NCBI GenBank assembly: GCA_025890175.1
Contig: JANPYM010000008.1
Location: 1,961,650-2,025,649 of the forward strand
Length of the DNA stretch: 64,000 bases
Origin: Ciborinia camelliae
Taxonomy: Eukaryota; Ascomycota; Leotiomycetes; Helotiales; Sclerotiniaceae
Direction of reading: 5' to 3'
Positions 58,301 through 64,000 of this stretch are shown in pieces. Under the pieces are notes generated by a model that was given only the letters and a program-made list of their open reading frames with translations, was not told the origin of the DNA and searched no databases. The position numbers were made by a program, and so were the translations under genes. Numbering within the stretch: position 1 is the first letter of the stretch; each line of letters starts with the position of its first letter.

Positions 58301-61300
58301 GCAGCTGAAATTGGACAAAAAAATCAGAAATGTGCTTTGCGATCGAGGCTATAAAATAGGTAGCTCACTCCCCCGCTTGCAATCTTTGTAAAACTTTTAT
58401 ATCATAATAATAGAGAGAGCTCAGGATCATTCTTCTTTACTCACGTTTAACCTATTACCTTTACGGTTGTATATAAGTTGAACAAAACAATTTTGCGTTG
58501 AAGTAAGATGATAACTATGAGTAGGTAATAAACAACAACGAAATCTAGAATAAGACAACACATTTGAATTATGAGATTGTAGAGCTTGTTTCCTGTCAAA
58601 ATTCCGGAGTTATTGGGAATAGATATTAACTATAATATATTAAATCCCCGGCAGAGTAGCTCCTAAAGTTTGCAATGCTGTGGATATTGTAATGTTCATA
58701 TGCATCTATCCACGACCGAAATTTAATGATATCAAGACATTGTGGAAAGTTAATCTTGCACGTAAGAGCGAATAAATCACAAGAGGTTGTGAATCATAGT
58801 ATAGGGTAAAATACATCGATAGGATACGTAGTATAGCGTAGCAGATAAGAAAAATACCGAAGGAGGGATTTCAGAAGGAAGACGGTTGAGTTGAGATGGA
58901 TGGGTAGGAAGTGAATCAAACGAATAATATTTTCACTAGTTAGAGCCCTTTCAAGGTATATAAAGTTGACTGGGTTCTTGTTTACCTCTCTCAACCAGGT
59001 CTTAAGGAATTTGATATAAAACTTTATGCGGCTGAAACGATAATCCCAGTAGTCACGGTCAACTGTGACCTGAAGTCTCTAGCTTTTGTGCAGAATATTC
59101 GGGTTGTTGAACAGGGAGAGAAGTCTCCTCTTGGTTGCCACTGAAGCCCGACTGTTGTTATTTAGATTGGATTGTCACCAATTATTCCTAAATCATATAT
59201 GGTCAGACGAGAGTACAACCTGTATATCCGTGCAAATTGACTTCAATTTTGGTGATTTGTGCAGAAACCCTATTTCTGTCTCCAGTAACGGGACTTGAGA
59301 TTGTAAATCCGCGGCGGGACCGACTCTATAACTTCGCTGTGAGAGATGAGAGAAACAAGGTGCATGCATTATATATGCGGCAAAAAATAATTGATTCAAA
59401 ATTTAGCAACTCAATGACTAGAGTTAGTTCCCTATTACGGCACATCCAATAACTAGAGGAAAATCTTGCCTTCATAAACCCAGTCTCAAATTGATCAACT
59501 GTATATCCACCGCCGCAATTCCCGATTACTATGGTGCTCGATAGGTCTGCTAATAGGGCATGACAAATAGAATTTCAATTAATAATTGTATTATTAGAGC
59601 TGCTTGAGCCAAATAGATACTCTCATAACCTTGTTAATATTGAGATTGACATGGTACAATCGTCTATGAGGGTATAGTGATGAGGATTTGAGAGATGAGA
59701 TGAGATGCGATGTGGTTGTCTAGCTTGCTTGCGCTAGAGAATAGCCAATGACATCATTCTGCCGAAAAGGTGGAGGCGGTGGTTCGGGAAAGATCTTGAT
59801 TAGTCATTTAGCTTTGACACCGCCCTCCTTTCTCATGGTTTAGGACTTTCCATATATTTATATAAACCACCTTCCGTGCTTCATTCTCAACGGCAGATTA
59901 TATGTGTAACGCTAAAGATTCAAGTTCCAGGAAGGTGTCAAAGAAGCAATGGTTAATACGCAATAATATATAAGGCTGCGTGGTATGTCGTGTGCCAACA
60001 ACAATAAATAACGGTGATATTTTCATCCTCGAGACTTGAAATTTTGAAGATATTCGTTGACAGCAATCTATGATTCATTGGAGACAATGATATCTTAGCC
60101 CTGGACAATGGGTGATAGAATTGATGGTAAGCAACCATCAATGACAATTAATCGATCGTGTCACTTTGTCTAATCTTTACATTAGGTAATACAGCTTCTG
60201 ATCGTGTTGGATATTGCCATTGGCAATATCGGGCAGATAGGTCGTGATTCATTGAATGTGACGTGTTAGTACTTTTACTTGTTAGTTTAGCTCCTGTATC
60301 AGTGGTGATGGGTTACTGCTTTTACTTGGTAGATGAATGTGATAAGATTAGTATCTTATATATGGCTTCATGTTATTGGCTTTCACTCACTACTAGTATT
60401 GGGAAATTTCGACTACATGAGTAGCTCCTCTTTTTCATTTTGGTCCCGTGGCTCTTAGTAGAGCTTTCATAATTATAGCTTCTTAAAAGTTGTGTACGAG
60501 GCTTACGATCTAACCATAAGCCATCATGAAACAAATCGACAATCCAGTAACATGCCAATGGGAAGTTATGTATGGGAGCCAATAAGTAGAGCCAAGTGAG
60601 AATTTGAACTCGGAGTACCATTTTATCTTGTTGATATAAAATAGTTCTACATACACTAGCTCCGATTCCATAGAACTTAGCTCGATACACAACAATAACA
60701 ATATATCTGAAATAGGATTTGTTGATATTTGATATGAAGATTACAAATGGTGGCTCATTTTGGAAATGATAATGCGTGTCAGTACATGAAGAATCTGATT
60801 GCCAACGACAAGTCATTCAGTTATTATACAATCCATATCGATCTTCTCCATGAACAGATTAAAATTGCATATTGCTTTTCATGACTTCCAACAATAGTGA
60901 GAACCAGAGGGCTACTGTTGCATCTTGGTCATTTCCCTTACCACTTCTCTATGGGCTGTTTTTATATTTCACATCCAGGAATTTGAAACCCTAGAATTCT
61001 TTTATATTCAATCCGGCCTTTATCCCGGAATACTGTAGGGGATATCCAATGGCTTTTAATCAACAGTGCGATGATTTACCAATAATTCACCACAACCAGA
61101 ACAAACACGAAACTTCATGTCCCACTTTCCCCAACTCCGTTCGTCATCTGCATTTGCTCGCTATATAAACTAACCACTTTTCCTCTCGCGGATGAAGCAA
61201 CGAATTACAAGAAATAGGGGGCTATTCGAAAATGTGCGGATCGATATTAATACACTACCATTTCTTGAGAAGTTGCATAGCGGGGGCATTCACGGATACA

Positions 61301-64000
61301 AATTGTAATGCAGAAAACAATCTCGTTAATGAATATTTTAGTAAGAGGATATGGAAGCAGTCAAAGTGAAATTCAAGTTCTCGCTGTTGTCTACGTGGTT
61401 TATTGTCATTCAATAGAAGAAATTACCATTGCCGGAATATCCGGCGTGACAATCGCTGCCGTTGATAAAAATTTCTTATTCATTTCTCCCAAGAAAAAAA
61501 CAAATCTTTGCAACATTGCGTTTCGAAAGAATAGACACATCAACCGAAGCTTTTCAAAATCCTATTTATCTTCATTTACAGTAATGCTAGTGACAGTGGC
61601 AGTGGCAGACTCGCGTTTCACAGGAGTCTGAATATCAACTCCCGCGTATCTTCAGCTGGCTGAAGGCGTGTCTTTAATGATGATATCATTCGTTTCGTGA
61701 TCATACGGAAACAATGCCCTAGTGCTCGTGAATTGCAACCACCCGCTGATATCCATCTATCTCTCAGGTATTGATCTACGGAGTGTAGTGACTTATGTAG
61801 TGGAGAAGATCTTATCCGAGTCGTTCAATTACCAGGCAGTTGGAAAGTCTCTAGATCCACCACTACCGATTCACCACTACAAATTCACCTTAAATCCTTC
61901 ATTCACATCTCTCTCATAATGTCGTTATTATGTTGCATACCTAGGTAGGTATTTGGAACTATAATCACATTCACAAAATCACAGTTTCTAATCCCTCAAG
62001 CGCCATTTCCCTATTATAAAAAAATCCATAGATCAACTAACTACTATATTTTCCCCATAAGAACAAGCATAGGAGTGGATAAAAAGTCCAGTAATGGCGC
62101 TGCTTCAGAAACTCGTATTTTATCTGCTGGTGAGTTCTTGTCGAGAGGTTGTGTATGTGTATTATTGTTGAGCAGGAAGGGAGTAAAGAGTTTCCTCTGT
62201 CATTATCGTCCAATTCAGTCTTGTTTTTTGTCGTCGTTAGAGTCTTAGAGAAGCTCATTGCCGGTATTTTTATATTGGGCGCTATGATCCGATGGTTCTT
62301 GATAAACTAACCAATGAGTATCCTTATCCATGAATGGAAAAAATCGGTGTAAATTGAGCATTTCTGTTAGGACGAGGGGTCGGAAATGATCTAATGCAAC
62401 TAATAGTGCCAGACCTTGAAAAATTGCTACCATGAGGACCTTGTGCTTTGTTCGTGCCGATATAGATACTTACAGCAATCCTTATATAATAAAATATTGA
62501 GATTTTTCATGATGAAATTGGAAATCCCGGTTTAGCTGGAGTAACTAGTATGTTAGAATGAGTGAATTTCAATAATACTAGCTATAAAGCGGGGTAGTGG
62601 AAAAAGTATCTGTCGATCTTTCTATGGGACAAAGTGAATCTCACTATTAGCTCTTATATTACAACTTACTTCCAATCCCTCGTATAAAGGTTATCCTCAA
62701 GCCTTGTAGGAGAGAAAAGTAGCAACTTCTGAAACGGTCAGCAGATCCAGCCCAGGGTGTATCCTCAACTATTCTAGATGTCTGAGCTTCAACTGCCTGA
62801 TTATTGTTCGAAAACGTGGATAGTCCGGGATTATATCTTTTCTTTCCGTTGCAGTATGCTCTTCTTGTTGTCGATCGTATAATTTTATTGTCGTCTAATT
62901 ATTTTTCATTAGATGTTAATGTTAAAGGTTGATATTATAAGCAGCTATGACTCTCCTTAAAACCCTATTTACATTTCCCCAATATTGGGCTGTTGGTATC
63001 ACTTGGTGTGATACGTAGAAGTCTCTATTAAACTATAATATTGCTTGCTTGACATGTACTAGCTAGGTGCTACGAGGGGCTTATATGCCCCGCTGCCTCG
63101 GGGGCAGTCCAATAGCTGAGTGATTTGCTTTAAACTAAGTAAACCCTTAGCGCGGGTCACCCATTCACTTACAAGCAATTTTTATTTGCTGTAGCCACTC
63201 AAATCACATAGTCGATATGAAATCGAGGTAAAACAAATAGAAAGCGTGGTAGTCCTGAAAATCCTATCCAATCTGTTTCACGTACCATTTACTTCTTGGA
63301 GGTGAATAATATTAGTCTATGTACTACGTACCTCGAGCTTTGAATATAAAATGTGCTTCTGTATGCACCTTCCTCGACGTAAATGCCAAGTTAAAAACTG
63401 AGAACAAGAAAATTATGGGGAGGGACAAGCATAGATTCATCGAAAATTATACTATAAGTTGCGATAGATTTGGAATAAATTCGTGGTTCTTCCCAAGAAT
63501 TGTCGAGTTTCATATATTATTGCCATTAAGATATATATTTTGCGCTGTCGTTTTTATCTTTAATTAGACGCTGTTTTGGGGTCTTAGTTGGTTGTATATT
63601 CACGATGGCTTGTATTCATCATGAAATAGTAGGTTGATAGTCAAGGTTGAAACTCGGGATTGAAGGTCATGTATTTGGACGTGATTGATATGAATATCAC
63701 TATAGTACTGTATAGAGCATTGATATTGTGATTGCTTTTGTAAAACCTGTCCTTAAATTTGTGCCAGATTCAAAACTAAATGAGTTTTTGAAGTGTATAT
63801 AATTGTAACACCACTAATATATGTAGGTAGTCTAAGAGTCTATTATATGCGGATATACATAGAAGTGCCCGGGCGTATGTAGTAGTGTATATACTAGAGC
63901 ACTAGCGTCGGCTAAAAATGTCACGCCCCTGTTTCTTACAATAGTACCTACCTACCTAGACACACAATAACTTTTGCCATCTATCAGCATAAATGGCCTG
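55364..64000. other. AT-rich 8.6-kb stretch with no recognisable gene
   Basis: ORFs are short (at most ~147 codons), overlap on both strands and show no family motif, signal peptide or repeat-element domain that I can recognise. No terminal repeats or transposase motifs were found. TACCTAGGTAGG motifs reappear at 56253-56263, 61938-61950 and 63947-63959. A hairpin cluster lies at 63061-63150. A gene with many short exons, or a non-coding transcript, could be missed here. Confidence 0.5.
63061..63150. other. Hairpin cluster in AT-rich DNA
   Basis: AGCTA (63061-63065) and TAGCT (63113-63117) enclose two hairpins: GGGGC/GCCCC (63076-63091) and CTGCC/GGCAG (63093-63107). CTAAG/CTTAG (63135-63150) follows. 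GC-rich stems stand out from the AT-rich surroundings. No family recognised. Confidence 0.45.

Noticed and set aside
60373..60816. 147-aa minus-strand ORF in the gene-poor right end
   Set aside because: It is the longest ORF there but has no family motif, no leader-like promoter context and many rare-looking stretches; not enough support for a gene call.

Overview
This window is eukaryotic, from a filamentous ascomycete. Genes are interrupted by short GT-AG introns (about 46-80 bp), which often carry CTAAC/CTAAT-like branch sites. Intergenic DNA is long and rich in microsatellites. The gene set is typical of Pezizomycotina: a HET-domain gene, a CYP52-type P450, a secreted GH20 hexosaminidase, Clr2, Ufe1 and Nab2. 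Protein flavour and overall look suggest a helotialean fungus (Leotiomycetes, perhaps Sclerotiniaceae); that placement is inference. A run of 10 Ns (40424-40433) marks an assembly gap.

Layout. 1-4498: a nested hairpin at the left edge and one small Ser-rich protein. 4499-10091: a ferroportin-family iron exporter and a long low-complexity orphan. 10092-13692: a gene-free stretch packed with simple repeats. 13693-18466: two minus-strand genes, a CYP52-like P450 and a secreted beta-N-acetylhexosaminidase. 18467-21127: gene-free, with a compact multi-hairpin element. 21128-25402: NAB2 (poly(A)-RNA binding) and HEM14 (protoporphyrinogen oxidase). 27541-29747: a RING-H2 protein, divergent from a dienelactone hydrolase (30577-31726). 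32858-36304: aspartate aminotransferase and the ER SNARE Ufe1/syntaxin 18, both minus. 37137-41026: a DHA1-type MFS transporter and a PAQR/Izh-type membrane protein whose reading frame is broken in a G8 run beside the gap. 41125-42143: three kinds of tandem array. 42424-45233: an orphan, a small broken gene and a HET-domain protein. 46056-55363: a large SNF2-family chromatin remodeler with PHD-like fingers, head-to-head with the heterochromatin silencing factor Clr2. 55364-64000: AT-rich DNA in which I could recognise no gene.

The genes are mostly independent housekeeping or accessory functions and do not form a biosynthetic cluster. The pair with a plausible joint role is Clr2 plus the SNF2/PHD protein, because Clr2 homologues act with a SNF2 ATPase in the SHREC silencing complex. 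Exon-intron models were built by eye, by joining frames at GT-AG (once GC-AG) sites; all joins were checked for phase.

The most unusual features are: four separate GC-richer clusters of hairpins in otherwise AT-rich non-coding DNA (28-138, 18883-19031, 49706-49807, 63061-63150); a 1.6-kb SNF2 intron filled with a degenerate tandem repeat of exactly 65-bp spacing; and a recurring TACCTAGGTAGG-type motif that is common in the left 33 kb and nearly absent from about 35 to 56 kb.
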